64,000 nucleotides of DNA from Candidatus Villigracilis vicinus (GTDB lineage: Bacteria > Chloroflexota > Anaerolineae > Anaerolineales > Villigracilaceae), in NCBI GenBank assembly GCA_016721315.1, contig JADKIL010000010.1, positions 1-64,000 on the forward strand. Direction: 5' to 3'. The notes beneath the pieces are model-generated. The model saw only the letters and a list, made by a program, of their open reading frames with translations, did no database searches and had not been told where the DNA came from. A program made the translations under genes and the position numbers. This document shows, piece after piece, positions 39,243-48,877 of the stretch; within the stretch, counting starts at the first letter, position 1, and every line of letters starts with the position of its first letter.

Positions 39243-40523
39243 TTATTCCACTTCGCGTTTGATCTTTGCGCCAAGCTTTATTAGTTTTTCATCCACCTTT
39301 TCGTACCCACGTTCAATCTGAACAATGTTCCTGATCTTTGAAGTTCCGTTGGCAGCCAGCGCAGCCAACAGCATTGCCATGCCTGCCCGAATATCCGGGC
39401 TTTCCAATTTTTCGCCATACAAAGGGGTTGGACCCTGTATAAGGCAACGGTAGGGGTCACAAAGAATGATACGAGCACCCATGCCCACTAGCTTATCAGT
39501 AAAGTACATTCTGCCTGAGAACATCCAATCATGAAAAAGGACGGAACCCGAGATCTGCGTCGCCATTGTAATGGCGATGCTGGTTAGATCAGTTGGAAAA
39601 GCTGGCCAGACATTTGTTTTAATTTCCGGCACGGCGCCATCCAAGTCTGAGATCACGGAAAGGCTTTGGCTGGCAGGGACAAGGATGTCATTCCCTTGTA
39701 CTTCCCAATGGACACCCAAGCGATGAAAGACCTGCCCCACCATTTCAAGATGCTTGACACCTGCATTGCGGATCAAAATGGTTCCATGCGTGACAACTGC
39801 CGCGCCAATGTAACTAACAACTTCCAACAAGTCTGGTCCGATGGTATATTCGCCGCCGTGCAGTCGGGGGACACCCGTAATATGTAGTGCATTCGAGCCG
39901 ATACCCTCGATCTTTGCGCCGAGGGCATTCAAGAAATTACAAAGTTCCTGCACGTGTGGTTCTGAGGCAGCATTACGAATGGTGGTCTCGCCTTTTGCGA
40001 GAACCGCCGCCATGACGGCATTCTCCGTTGCAGTGACGCTTGCCTCGTCCAGAAGTATGTCGGCACCATGTAACTGAGATCCCTTTATATCGAATACGCG
40101 GTTGTATGTAATATCTGCACCCAATGCGCGCAAGGCCAGGATATGGGTATCCAGGCGACGACGCCCGATCACATCTCCACCAGGTGGAGGCAGCTTAAGC
40201 CCGCCAGCACGGGCAAGGACAGGTCCCGCAATGAGGATCGAAGCCCGGATACGGCGACACAGCTCAGGATCCAGATGCGAGGCGATTAACTCTCGGGTAG
40301 TCAGCCGCCATGTGTGTTGATCCAATTCTTCCACCTCAGTCCCGAGGCTTTCGATCAGCTTTCGCATCGCCAGCACATCGCGGATCTGGGGGACGTTATG
40401 CATTACGATCGGCTCATCCGTTAAAAGGCAGGCGGCAAGCAAGGGCAGGGCTGCGTTCTTATTGCCGGAGGGAGTGACTTCGCCGTTCAGCGGAACTCCG
40501 CCCTCAATGACAAATTCTTCCAT
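39243..40523 (-). CDS. murA: UDP-N-acetylglucosamine 1-carboxyvinyltransferase with Asp at the fosfomycin site
   Basis: First committed enzyme of peptidoglycan synthesis: adds enolpyruvate from PEP to UDP-GlcNAc in the cytoplasm. About 426 residues. Motifs: GGVPLNGEVTPSGNKNAALP (N-terminal substrate loop), RRIRASILIAGPVLAR, and the catalytic loop LPPPGGDVIGRRRLDTHI. The residue equal to E. coli Cys115 is D117. The Cys-to-Asp form is known in mycobacteria and chlamydiae and is fosfomycin-resistant. ATG 40523 is preferred over 40529 because AGGAG lies 8 nt upstream of it. The peptidoglycan-binding protein at 58605 fits a cell with a murein wall. Confidence 0.96.
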   Translation of the reverse strand: MEEFVIEGGVPLNGEVTPSGNKNAALPLLAACLLTDEPIVMHNVPQIRDVLAMRKLIESLGTEVEELDQHTWRLTTRELIASHLDPELCRRIRASILIAGPVLARAGGLKLPPPGGDVIGRRRLDTHILALRALGADITYNRVFDIKGSQLHGADILLDEASVTATENAVMAAVLAKGETTIRNAASEPHVQELCNFLNALGAKIEGIGSNALHITGVPRLHGGEYTIGPDLLEVVSYIGAAVVTHGTILIRNAGVKHLEMVGQVFHRLGVHWEVQGNDILVPASQSLSVISDLDGAVPEIKTNVWPAFPTDLTSIAITMATQISGSVLFHDWMFSGRMYFTDKLVGMGARIILCDPYRCLIQGPTPLYGEKLESPDIRAGMAMLLAALAANGTSKIRNIVQIERGYEKVDEKLIKLGAKIKREVE

Positions 40524-40632
40524 GATCATGTCTCCTATTTTCAAAATTGTAATGGCGTTTTGCATAAACTGCCAACAACATTGCAAGCCAGTTGTATGAA
40601 GAGATGGCTTTCCCTTCTTGAAAATTTGGAAT

Positions 40633-40638
40633 TATAAT
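40633..40638 (+). promoter_or_regulatory. -10 element giving a leaderless transcript
   Basis: TATAAT ends 6 nt before ATG 40645, so transcription would start at or next to the start codon. No Shine-Dalgarno site exists. Confidence 0.6.
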
Positions 40639-40644
40639 GATTCT

Positions 40645-41436
40645 ATGTCTCTTGAATGGATAATACCCCTTCTATTTGGATGGATAGCAGGATGGATCAT
40701 TAATTATGTCTCTGATGTCCTGCCTGTTACCCGGCGATTCAGTCAGCCTGTTTGCCCGACTTGCGACTCAGCCTACTCACTGACACACTACCTTTTGTTC
40801 CGGCGCTGCCCAAACGGTCATTTCCGTTCAATTCGGGTATGGGTCGTTCAAATTGTCATTATGGCGCTCAGCCTGTATTCCTTTATCCACCCACCCACCC
40901 GGATTGGGTATTGGGGGGGCTTGATCTTGATGATCTATTTCGGTATCGTATTCGTGATCGATATGGAGCATAGACTCATCCTTCACCCGACAAGCATTTT
41001 CGGTGCATTACTCGCGCTGATACTGGGCACAATCACCCGCGGACTGATAGCTGCACTGCTAGGTGGTTTGGGTGGACTGGTCATCCTGCTTGCTTTTTAT
41101 TATTTCGGAGTCCTCTTTGCACGGTATCGCGCAAAACGAATGCGAGCTCAAGGTATTGAAGCGGACGATGAAGACGCACTGGGTCAGGGGGATGTCATCC
41201 TTGCCACCGTGCTTGGCTTCCTGGTGGGCTGGCCCCTGATTTGGATTCTCATCATAATGAGTACCCTGCTGGGCGGGTTGATCAGTTTCATTCTTGTGAT
41301 CGGACTTCTCATTACGCGCAGGTACAATGCAAATGCGTTGATGATGTTTATCCCCTACGGCCCCTACTTCTTAATTAGCGCCTCACTCATTGTGTACTTC
41401 CCCGGCATTCTGAGAGCCTTGTTACCTGTTAATTAA
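40645..41436 (+). CDS. A24-family prepilin peptidase
   Basis: 263 residues, polytopic. The two catalytic aspartates of the aspartyl prepilin peptidases are visible in VIDMEHRLILHP and in LGQGDVILA (GxGD). A Cys-containing N-terminal loop (CPTCDSAYSLTHYLLFRRCP) resembles the zinc loop of PilD-type enzymes. It cleaves the leader of type IV/Tad-like pilins at the membrane. It opens the cluster of TadE/TadG-like proteins, its likely substrates. Start ATG 40645 (MSLEWIIPL). Confidence 0.92.
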   Translation: MSLEWIIPLLFGWIAGWIINYVSDVLPVTRRFSQPVCPTCDSAYSLTHYLLFRRCPNGHFRSIRVWVVQIVIMALSLYSFIHPPTRIGYWGGLILMIYFGIVFVIDMEHRLILHPTSIFGALLALILGTITRGLIAALLGGLGGLVILLAFYYFGVLFARYRAKRMRAQGIEADDEDALGQGDVILATVLGFLVGWPLIWILIIMSTLLGGLISFILVIGLLITRRYNANALMMFIPYGPYFLISASLIVYFPGILRALLPVN

Positions 41437-41443
41437 TATCTTC

Positions 41444-42580
41444 ATGATACGCAACAAAAACTCACCCACCCACAAGAACAAATCCCGGCGTGCGCAAGCC
41501 ATGGTTGAATTCATGCTTGCCCTGCCAGTGTTGGTGGCGCTTTTGTACGGCATCATTGAAGTATCGCGTTTGATCTTCATCTTCGCATCGGTGGCAAATG
41601 CCTCCCGTCAAGCGGCACGCTATGGCGCGGGGAGCGGCGAACCTCTCAGCAACACAACCTATTATCAGGACTGCGAAGGCATTCGCGATATGGCAAACCA
41701 GTCTGCGATCCTGACCGAATTCGATGATATCAACATCACCTATGATCGCGGAATAACAGAATCCGGCGAACAGATTCCCATCCTGGATATTGACCCAGAT
41801 CCAGATGTTGACGAGTGCCCGATTGAAGACAATATTATCCGCAATGGAGACCGTATCATCGTGCAAGTATCGGCTTCATATGAACCAATCCTCCCAATCG
41901 TTAATATTGAGCCGCTCCAAGTGGTCTCTGCCAATGCGCGCACCTTCCTGATCTCTGTCCCCATTTTCGGTTCCGCCTTCCCAACCGGATTCAAAGCAGA
42001 GACAGCAACTCCATCAAGAATGCCTTCGCGCACTCCTTCGGAAGAAGTTGCCACCTCTACATATACCGCCACATTCAATGCCACGTATGAAGCGTACAGA
42101 ACCGCCTTCCCGCTTACTTCAACGAATACGCCGCCACCCACACTCACCTTCACCCCATCCATCACACCGACGGCGAGCCTGATCCCCACCCCCACTTCCA
42201 CGCAGATCAAATGCACAGGCGATTTCGCAGTATTGCATGGACCATTGGAATTTTCCGGCAATATCATGTCTATGCGGGTCAAGAACAATACCGGCGTCAC
42301 GCTCAGCACGGCTTCGGTCTACATCGAATGGAATCATGATACCGGCGGTACCCCTTCGCTGCGACTCAACCAGGTTCAATTTGCAAGTCAGGGTTGGACT
42401 GGCGAGATGTTCGCCCCATCTGGTTTTGTGAGCGCGTACTACCCGTCCATCCCGCCGGGTGATTCGGTGATAGAGTTCCAATTCGACCAAAATTACCGCT
42501 ATCAAGACGGCACAGAGCGCATCATTATCCTTATCGGCAACCCCGGCTGTACAAATTACCCGGTGGATTCAAGAAATTAA
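41444..42580 (+). CDS. TadE-like pseudopilin with TP-linker and C-terminal beta domain
   Basis: 378 residues. The N-terminus has the TadE signature: basic start, RRAQAMVEFMLALPVLVALL and a membrane helix, then ASRQAARYGA. After about 160 residues comes a Thr/Pro linker (about 190-255) and a C-terminal beta domain (about 260-378; CTGDFAVLHGPLEFSG ... RVKNNTGVTLS). This tail is unusual, as TadE proteins are generally short. Starts 8 bp after the prepilin peptidase. Confidence 0.85.
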   Translation: MIRNKNSPTHKNKSRRAQAMVEFMLALPVLVALLYGIIEVSRLIFIFASVANASRQAARYGAGSGEPLSNTTYYQDCEGIRDMANQSAILTEFDDINITYDRGITESGEQIPILDIDPDPDVDECPIEDNIIRNGDRIIVQVSASYEPILPIVNIEPLQVVSANARTFLISVPIFGSAFPTGFKAETATPSRMPSRTPSEEVATSTYTATFNATYEAYRTAFPLTSTNTPPPTLTFTPSITPTASLIPTPTSTQIKCTGDFAVLHGPLEFSGNIMSMRVKNNTGVTLSTASVYIEWNHDTGGTPSLRLNQVQFASQGWTGEMFAPSGFVSAYYPSIPPGDSVIEFQFDQNYRYQDGTERIIILIGNPGCTNYPVDSRN

Positions 42581-42582
42581 CC

Positions 42583-43056
42583 ATGCCCAAACAGAAACAA
42601 ATGCGTTCAAACGAGAAGGGGCAAAGCTTGGTAGAGCTGGCGATCAGCCTGCCGGTGATCCTGCTTATTTTGCTCGCCACATTCGACTTCGGTATGGCGC
42701 TGTTTTCTTATTCCATATTGAGAGATGCCGCACAGGAAGGCGCGTTATATGGCTCGTTCAACCCCGGCAATAAGACCCAGATAGAGAACCGCGCCAGAAA
42801 TATACTGCCGCGCGAAGATGATGAAGTCTTTTCCTCCCCCGTGAACCTCCGAGACAAAGAGCAGGTAAGTGTTGAAATAAAATTCAAAGGGAAGTCCTGC
42901 GAAGGCGTCACAAAAGGAACCGCCAATTACGTTGAAGTACGGGTATCGTACAACTATCCAATTATCATGCCGCTTACTGGTGAAATCGTTGGAACGGATA
43001 CGATCAGGTTAACCGGTTCGGCTTCGAATGTGATCTTACAACCGCCATGCAAATAA
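42583..43056 (+). CDS. TadE-like pseudopilin
   Basis: 157 residues: EKGQSLVELAISLPVILLIL followed by a membrane helix, AAQEGALYGS, and a Cys pair at the end (CEGVTKGT; PPCK). A minor pilin-like protein of a Tad/Flp-type system. It begins 2 bp after the previous stop and overlaps the next start by 10 bp. Confidence 0.88.
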   Translation: MPKQKQMRSNEKGQSLVELAISLPVILLILLATFDFGMALFSYSILRDAAQEGALYGSFNPGNKTQIENRARNILPREDDEVFSSPVNLRDKEQVSVEIKFKGKSCEGVTKGTANYVEVRVSYNYPIIMPLTGEIVGTDTIRLTGSASNVILQPPCK

Positions 43057-44321
43057 AATCCTTCCTCCAAAACAAAAAGAAGAACCGCAAGGAGCGTGGA
43101 CAAGCCATGATCCTGATCGTGTTCTCCATCGTCGGTCTAATCGGGGCTTCTGCGCTCGCCATCGACGGAGTGAATGCTTTCATCGACAGACGCCGCGCGG
43201 ATACTGCCGCATCTGCCGCCGCCCTGACTGCCGCTCTGACCAGGATCGAAGGCGGCAACTGGCGCGCCGCGGCGCTGGCAACCGCCGCCGCAAATGGATA
43301 CAATAACGACGGGGTCACGAACACGGTTGAATTAAATACACCACCGCTAAATGGCGATTACACCGGAAATTCAGAATATATAGAAGTGATCGTCACCTCT
43401 CATTTAAAGACCTACTTTGGCGTGGTGATCGGTGTGCCAACCATCACCAGTGTTGCGCAGGTCATATCTCAATCCAAACCGTCTGAGCTTGGCGAGATGT
43501 TCCCAGGCTACGCCCTGATCAGCCTTGCCCCTAAAACAGATTGTGAGCGCCGCCGAGGTTTTTGGGTTCACAGCGAAGCCACTCTCAACCTCATAGGCGG
43601 CGGTCTGTTCGTCAATTCAACCAATCCCAAATGTGCTTTCATCTCCTTCGGAAGCGGAAGCGTGCGCGTTCTCGATGAGAACCGCATCACCGTGGCGGGC
43701 GGCGCGGATATTCAAAAGACGAAACTGATCACCCCGTATCCGATCGAGACCGGTGTTGCGCCGATCCCCTACCCCATCCCTTATAGAATGCCAAGAGGTG
43801 GCTGTGGTTCGAGGATCGCAACTGTGGACCTTGAAACTGGAGAAATGACATCTGGAAATTACGAAGAAGGCGTCTTCCCGCCAGATGGCGTTCACACACT
43901 GGGTCCAGGCGCTTATTGTCTGCAAGACGACTTCATCGTGACGGAAGGCAAGTCTTTGCAGGGTAATGGTGTGCTCTTCATCATGGACCAGGGTAATATC
44001 AAGATAAGCGGGTATGCTCAGGTTGACTTGAGCGCCCCCAAAAGCGGACCAAGCGCCGGGCTGCTCATTTACATGCCTGAGGATAACGCCGGTCTGATCG
44101 ATCTCAACGGAACTGACGACTCCAGCTTCCGCGGCACCATTCTTGCGCCCCGTGCAGATCTGCGCCTCAACGGGCTCGACTCCATCCGTGGCGCTGCATA
44201 TCACAGCCAGATCATTGCCTACTACATCGAAGTGGACGGCAATGACAGCATTGAGATCAATTACAAAGATGAGCAAAATTGGGACACACTCAGTATGCCA
44301 GAGGTCATTTTGATCAAATAG
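43047..44321 (+). CDS. TadG-like protein
   Basis: 424 residues. KERGQAMILIVFSIVGLIGA then AIDGVNAFIDRRRADTAASA is the TadG/TadE-like N-terminal helix. The remaining part is extracellular and carries beta-strand-rich sequence with Cys (CERRRGFWVHSEATLNLIGG) that looks like a right-handed beta-helix or polymer-associated domain. No von Willebrand domain. Function in the pilus or surface layer is unknown. Confidence 0.82.
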   Translation: MQIKSFLQNKKKNRKERGQAMILIVFSIVGLIGASALAIDGVNAFIDRRRADTAASAAALTAALTRIEGGNWRAAALATAAANGYNNDGVTNTVELNTPPLNGDYTGNSEYIEVIVTSHLKTYFGVVIGVPTITSVAQVISQSKPSELGEMFPGYALISLAPKTDCERRRGFWVHSEATLNLIGGGLFVNSTNPKCAFISFGSGSVRVLDENRITVAGGADIQKTKLITPYPIETGVAPIPYPIPYRMPRGGCGSRIATVDLETGEMTSGNYEEGVFPPDGVHTLGPGAYCLQDDFIVTEGKSLQGNGVLFIMDQGNIKISGYAQVDLSAPKSGPSAGLLIYMPEDNAGLIDLNGTDDSSFRGTILAPRADLRLNGLDSIRGAAYHSQIIAYYIEVDGNDSIEINYKDEQNWDTLSMPEVILIK

Positions 44322-44686
44322 AACAAGGAGTAAAATCTCCTTTACAGGGCTTTCCGCTAACAAAAATGTAAGTGTTACAAGAATGTTGCACGATAACCAA
44401 GGTGTGGAAGTGGGCTATAATTAATAATAAATATATTCAATACGCCGCTCCTTCGCCCAAAGCCACCCATGCGGTATCGCCTTTTTGGGGTCTTCCAAAT
44501 AAAGGCGATCCGGGAACTCCGAAAATTTTGGAGCCCACCCGGAGATGATATAATTAAATAGTAATTCATTGCAGGCGATTCCCCTGTACTCTCATCAAAC
44601 CCATAGTCGCTCAACGTTTTCTTCTCATTTATGCAGAAATTCGATTTTAGTCATTAACGATCAAGTTCAGGTAAAACCGCAAAACC
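44322..44686. other. Gene-free stretch between TadG-like and TadE-like genes
   Basis: 365 bp with no supported gene. A short imperfect hairpin AAGGAG / CTCCTT at 44325-44342 may be a weak terminator. TATAAT at 44549-44554 with TTTTGG 17 nt upstream could be the promoter of the next gene. Confidence 0.4.
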
Positions 44687-45322
44687 ATGAAAATCAAAAC
44701 ATTCTTGAATTCCCTAAGAACCGAAAAATCGGAACGTGCGCAAAGCATGGTCGAGTTTTTGATCGCCATCCCGGTTCTGATTTTGCTGCTCTCGGGCGTG
44801 GTGGAATTTGGCTTCGCCCTTAATTATTATCTATCCGTTTTGGATGCAACGCGCTACGGCGCCCGGCTCGGGTCGGATGCCAGCCCGTTCGTGGACGATT
44901 ACGGTTCAGCAAAAGACAACGCATTTTATGACACCATCTATGATGCGGTGATCTGGAACCTTGACCCAAGCCTTGACCCGCAATATGCAAACATCGAAGT
45001 TGGGCGTCGAATTCCAGTGGACCCCAGTGCCGACGATGTGATCGTTAGCGTGTATAGCACTTGCAATGGCACCATCACTACCGTTGAATCTTCTTCGAAA
45101 TATGGTAACGCCTCCACCGCGCTCAACCCTGCCGACCTGCAAGCCCATCTCGTTTCCGGGTCGCCCAAGGCGGGCATCCTTGTAGTTGAGGTGCGTTATA
45201 ATTTTCATCAAGTTTTGCAGTTACCGTGGTTTACAGCAGTTGTCCCCGACCCCATGCCTTTAACCGCGTACAGCATCATGCCATTAAGATCTGCCGAAGA
45301 CCCGGATTGCGACGACACTTAA
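44687..45322 (+). CDS. TadE-like pseudopilin
   Basis: 211 residues: SERAQSMVEFLIAIPVLILL, a membrane helix, then LDATRYGARLGSDAS. The remainder is an extracellular domain of unknown fold. First gene of the second TadE/TadG group. Confidence 0.85.
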   Translation: MKIKTFLNSLRTEKSERAQSMVEFLIAIPVLILLLSGVVEFGFALNYYLSVLDATRYGARLGSDASPFVDDYGSAKDNAFYDTIYDAVIWNLDPSLDPQYANIEVGRRIPVDPSADDVIVSVYSTCNGTITTVESSSKYGNASTALNPADLQAHLVSGSPKAGILVVEVRYNFHQVLQLPWFTAVVPDPMPLTAYSIMPLRSAEDPDCDDT

Positions 45323-45345
45323 TCCCAAGAAAATGAGCGGCTGCC

Positions 45346-46890
45346 ATGAAACAACTTTTAAATAAATTATCCAAGCCTTCAGAACGCGGACAAGTCATCG
45401 TCATCATTGTGTTTGCCATGGTGGGGTTGATCTCGGCCATCGGGTTAATGACCGATGGCGGTATCCTTTTAATTGAATATGCAAAACTAAAACGCGCGAT
45501 CGACGCTGCCTCCATTGCCTCCGCTTCGCAATACCGCCGCGGCTTTGTGGCACAAGACCTTGTGGATGCGGCTCAAGAGTTTTTGATCCTGAATGACTCT
45601 GAGGCGGATAATATCGTCATTTACCGCTGCAAACGCGATCCGGAAACGGATGCCGTCATTACCGATGTGGATGGCACCGAACATGATGAAGCGCTTTGCG
45701 AATTGCCGCGCAGAAAACTGATCCGCGTAGACGCGACGCGCCTGGTGCAATTTGGGTTCATGCGTGTTGTCGGCATTGACAGCGGCAGCATCTCCGCCAG
45801 CTCGGTCGGTGAAGCGGCTTCGATCGATATGGTGCTGGTAATCGATAATTCCATCTCCATGGTGTACGAAACAAACCCAACCGGTGAAGATGACAAAATC
45901 GATCCTTCTGAAGACCCTGCAGTTTGCAATGCTGCCCACACCTGTCAACCCATGGAAGGTATCAAAGCCCTGGCGGCACAGTTCGTGGAAGACTTCATGT
46001 TCTTCCCGTATGATCGGGTTGCGATTGTAACCATGACCAACCCAACTCCCGACATAGCTGTTATCGGAGGTGTGTTACCTCGAAATGCCTACACAGTCCT
46101 GCCGCTTGACGATAGCGAATCAGATGTGTTGGCAGCGATCGATGGCATTCGGGTTTTTCAACCTGGGGAATGCCCGTTTGATCCAGACAATACAACATTT
46201 TACGGAACCTGTCGCGATACCTGTTTACAGGCAGAAATCGACAGAGATGTAACGGATCCGGGTTCGCCTTGCCATCTTAACACTGCCGGCACTTTCTTAA
46301 GTGATAGCTGTACAAGAGGTCCTGGAAATGACCAGCGGGTTTGCGGGTCTTCCAATATCGGTTTTGCATTATATACAGGCAGCCAGGAATATTTACGTGA
46401 ATCTGCCGGTGTGCGCGACGACTCGTTTTGGACTCTGGTCCTCTTAGCAGGTGGTCCTTCAAATGCGTCCAGCCCTGAACCGGTTTTGACAGTATCATTT
46501 ACAGATAGTGACTCAAATGGGTTCCCAGACGATCCTGAGTATTGGGGCTTCTGTCCAACAGGCACAACGTTACGCTGCCGTGATGCCGATAGCAATTCAA
46601 GGCATGCAGAATCAGACAGCATGTACGACTCAGATGACTATGCCCGCGACATTGCCGACCTGGTTGCAAACCCGGATACCGGCGGTGGCATCACGGTATT
46701 CACCATTGGGTATGGGGCACTCCTACAAACCAATACCGCAGGCGGCGCTCCTCTGTTAGAATACATCGCAGAATCCGCTGGTGGTGCAAGTGCGAACCAT
46801 GGGTTTTATCAAGACGCAGCGGTATTGAGCGACCTTGGTCCGGTTTTTGAAGAGATCGGCAAGTATATTTTCACGAAGCTCTCCCAATAA
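45346..46890 (+). CDS. TadG-like protein with von Willebrand factor A domain
   Basis: 514 residues: SERGQVIVIIVFAMVGLISA with LMTDGGILLIEYAKLKRAID as N-terminal helix, then a VWA domain (about 160-510). Its MIDAS motif DNSIS is in DMVLVIDNSISMVYET, with a large Cys-rich insertion (about 270-345). VWA domains bind proteins or metal. The arrangement fits a surface adhesion subunit of a Tad-like system. The C-terminus includes TVFTIGYGALLQ. Confidence 0.9.
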   Translation: MKQLLNKLSKPSERGQVIVIIVFAMVGLISAIGLMTDGGILLIEYAKLKRAIDAASIASASQYRRGFVAQDLVDAAQEFLILNDSEADNIVIYRCKRDPETDAVITDVDGTEHDEALCELPRRKLIRVDATRLVQFGFMRVVGIDSGSISASSVGEAASIDMVLVIDNSISMVYETNPTGEDDKIDPSEDPAVCNAAHTCQPMEGIKALAAQFVEDFMFFPYDRVAIVTMTNPTPDIAVIGGVLPRNAYTVLPLDDSESDVLAAIDGIRVFQPGECPFDPDNTTFYGTCRDTCLQAEIDRDVTDPGSPCHLNTAGTFLSDSCTRGPGNDQRVCGSSNIGFALYTGSQEYLRESAGVRDDSFWTLVLLAGGPSNASSPEPVLTVSFTDSDSNGFPDDPEYWGFCPTGTTLRCRDADSNSRHAESDSMYDSDDYARDIADLVANPDTGGGITVFTIGYGALLQTNTAGGAPLLEYIAESAGGASANHGFYQDAAVLSDLGPVFEEIGKYIFTKLSQ

Positions 46891-46915
46891 TTCGATTGCT
46901 TGCAAGGATTAACTT

Positions 46916-48766
46916 ATGTCTATTTTTACCAAACGCAAAAAAGGAAAAGGCAGGAAAAAAGCGCAAGCAATGGTGGAGTTCGCTCTCGTCATTCCGCTGG
47001 TGCTTTTGATGTTGGTGGGCATTATCGAATTTTCGAGGTTGCTATTTGCCTGGATCATCATCGAAAATTCCACCCGTTTCGGCATCCGCTATGCCACCAC
47101 CGGTAATTTTGAAGAGCCATACTGCGATGCAGTGGGCAATGCCGACGGCACCTGCGATGATGAAGCCGAGGAAGACGCCGCCCGCATCCCCTCCATCAAG
47201 GATGAGACCCGGCGCATCGTGTTGGGCTTCGTTCTGCGGGATGCCTCGCTCTTCAGCGGTGCAGACACCGCCGTTTCCACCGCAGATGACAATTACTTTA
47301 ACATCACCGTCTGTTCGCCGGAAGGTGGGCGTGTTCCCATTTTCCCGTTGATGGCAAGCGATGTTTATGGCGACTGCCTTTTAGGCGGTGTTCGCAATGA
47401 ACATCCCGGTGTTTCGGGTGGTATGGTCGTTGTCATGGCTGATTACAACTTCAGGTTCATGGTGCTGCCGATCTTCGGCATCGAACCGGATATGATCCAT
47501 CTTGCTTCGTACCGCCAGGGCATCGTGGAACGTTTCCGTGCCTCACGCGCCATCAATACTCCAATTCCGTTCACCATCCCAACCCATACTTTCACACCCA
47601 GCAAGACGCCGACCATTACGAATACGCCGACTGCCACACCCGTAGATACCAGTACGCCAACGGCATCGGCTACCTCAACAAGCACCGCCACCAACACGCC
47701 AACCAACACGCCGGTGCCTTCGTGCAGTAACATCTTCATCAACCGCACGCGTTTTAACTCCGGTAAAGATAAATTTGAAGCACGCGTGATCAACAACAAC
47801 TTTGCCACTGCCTACCTCATCAGTTCCACACTGACCTGGTCACCGGGCACACTCACTGGCGGTAATTACTACGACAAAACAACGTTCGGAACGCAATACG
47901 ATAACCCGAGCGCCACGAATATCATCAACGCGCCGATCAGCACGACCATTCTGGATCTCTCGCAGCCCATTGCAGGCAACGGGACTCAGGTAAGCTGGGT
48001 GGCAGATTTCAAAACCCCGCCCCTCACCGGTATATGGACTGTCGTTCTGACCTTTAATTTCCCTGGTTATGGCGACTGCACCTTGCCCCCCGGCACAGTA
48101 AATGACTACACCGCCACACCGACGTTTACTAAAACGTCCACCGCTACCAAAACGTTGACGCCGACCCTGACATCGACCAAGACAGCAACTCCCTCCAAGA
48201 CGTTGACGCCTTCCAAGACGCCGACGCCCTCAAGGACGGCAACCATTACGCAGACGCCTTCCAAGACGCCGACTTCGACGATCACACTGACGCCGTCCAA
48301 GACACCGACGCCGTCCAGAACGCCGACGATCACGTTGACGCCTTCCAGAACACCGTCACCAACGGTCACATTGACGCCGACTAGGACGCCAACCAATACC
48401 ATCACACTGACGCCGTCCAAGACCGCCACGCCGACCGCCTCAAGGACGCCGACAATCACGCTGACGCCTTCGAAGACGCCGACCAAGACGGCTACATCGA
48501 CGATCACATTGACGCCCTCCAAGACGCCGACTTCGACGATCACGTTGACGCCTTCTCTGACGCCGACCAGAACACCGACCAAGACATTGACGCCTTCCAA
48601 GACGCCAACCCCGTCGAACACGCCGTCGCCCACGCTGACCCCGTCGAAGACGCCGACCAAGACGAACACGCCTTCCAAGACGCCGACGTCTCTACCGTCG
48701 AACACGCCGACGATCACGACGACCCCGTCGAGAACGCCGACCGCCACCGACGTAGGTGACACCTAA
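46916..48766 (+). CDS. TadE-like protein with long TPSKTPT-rich tail
   Basis: 616 residues. [20 protein letters not shown] starts a membrane helix and TadE-type domain (to about 220). A first TP linker (about 220-265) precedes a Cys-containing beta domain (about 270-400), then about 215 residues of Thr/Pro/Ser/Lys repeats ([12 protein letters not shown]). The tail resembles mucin-like stalks. AAGGA lies 7 nt before the ATG. A strong terminator follows, ending the cluster. The tail may hold the domain away from the cell surface, which is inference. Confidence 0.88.
   Translation: MSIFTKRKKGKGRKKAQAMVEFALVIPLVLLMLVGIIEFSRLLFAWIIIENSTRFGIRYATTGNFEEPYCDAVGNADGTCDDEAEEDAARIPSIKDETRRIVLGFVLRDASLFSGADTAVSTADDNYFNITVCSPEGGRVPIFPLMASDVYGDCLLGGVRNEHPGVSGGMVVVMADYNFRFMVLPIFGIEPDMIHLASYRQGIVERFRASRAINTPIPFTIPTHTFTPSKTPTITNTPTATPVDTSTPTASATSTSTATNTPTNTPVPSCSNIFINRTRFNSGKDKFEARVINNNFATAYLISSTLTWSPGTLTGGNYYDKTTFGTQYDNPSATNIINAPISTTILDLSQPIAGNGTQVSWVADFKTPPLTGIWTVVLTFNFPGYGDCTLPPGTVNDYTATPTFTKTSTATKTLTPTLTSTKTATPSKTLTPSKTPTPSRTATITQTPSKTPTSTITLTPSKTPTPSRTPTITLTPSRTPSPTVTLTPTRTPTNTITLTPSKTATPTASRTPTITLTPSKTPTKTATSTITLTPSKTPTSTITLTPSLTPTRTPTKTLTPSKTPTPSNTPSPTLTPSKTPTKTNTPSKTPTSLPSNTPTITTTPSRTPTATDVGDT
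48110..48757 (+). repeat. Low-complexity TP/SK coding repeat
   Basis: About 650 bp of degenerate 12-18-bp units such as ACGCCGACCAAGACG encoding TP(S/T)(K/R)TPT. The strong codon bias also opens the opposite strand for 218 codons (a shadow). Confidence 0.9.
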
Positions 48767-48772
48767 TATCTA

Positions 48773-48808
48773 AAAATAACGCCCGCACATGAGTGCGGGC
48801 GTTATTTT
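48773..48808 (+). terminator. Terminator of the TadE/TadG cluster
   Basis: AAAATAACGCCCGCAC / GTGCGGGCGTTATTTT, 16-bp stem, ATGA loop, then a T-run. Confidence 0.93.
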
Positions 48809-48816
48809 TTTTACGG

Positions 48817-48822
48817 TATAAT
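48817..48822 (+). promoter_or_regulatory. -10 element of the glmS transcript
   Basis: TATAAT just after the upstream terminator. The -35 is weak. A start near 48830 would place about 48 nt before the ribozyme cleavage site. Confidence 0.5.
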
Positions 48823-48877
48823 CGCGCTCGAGCTTTTGAAAGGAGGTGTCGTAAGAGGAAACAGCCAGGGAAAGGCA

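Noticed and set aside
48110..48757. CRISPR-like repeat array
   Set aside because: The units are degenerate, have no spacers, and stay in one coding frame (TP/SK repeat).
48106..48762. 218-codon minus-strand frame with VGVLDGV repeats
   Set aside because: Produced by the codon bias of the TPSKTPT repeat on the plus strand.
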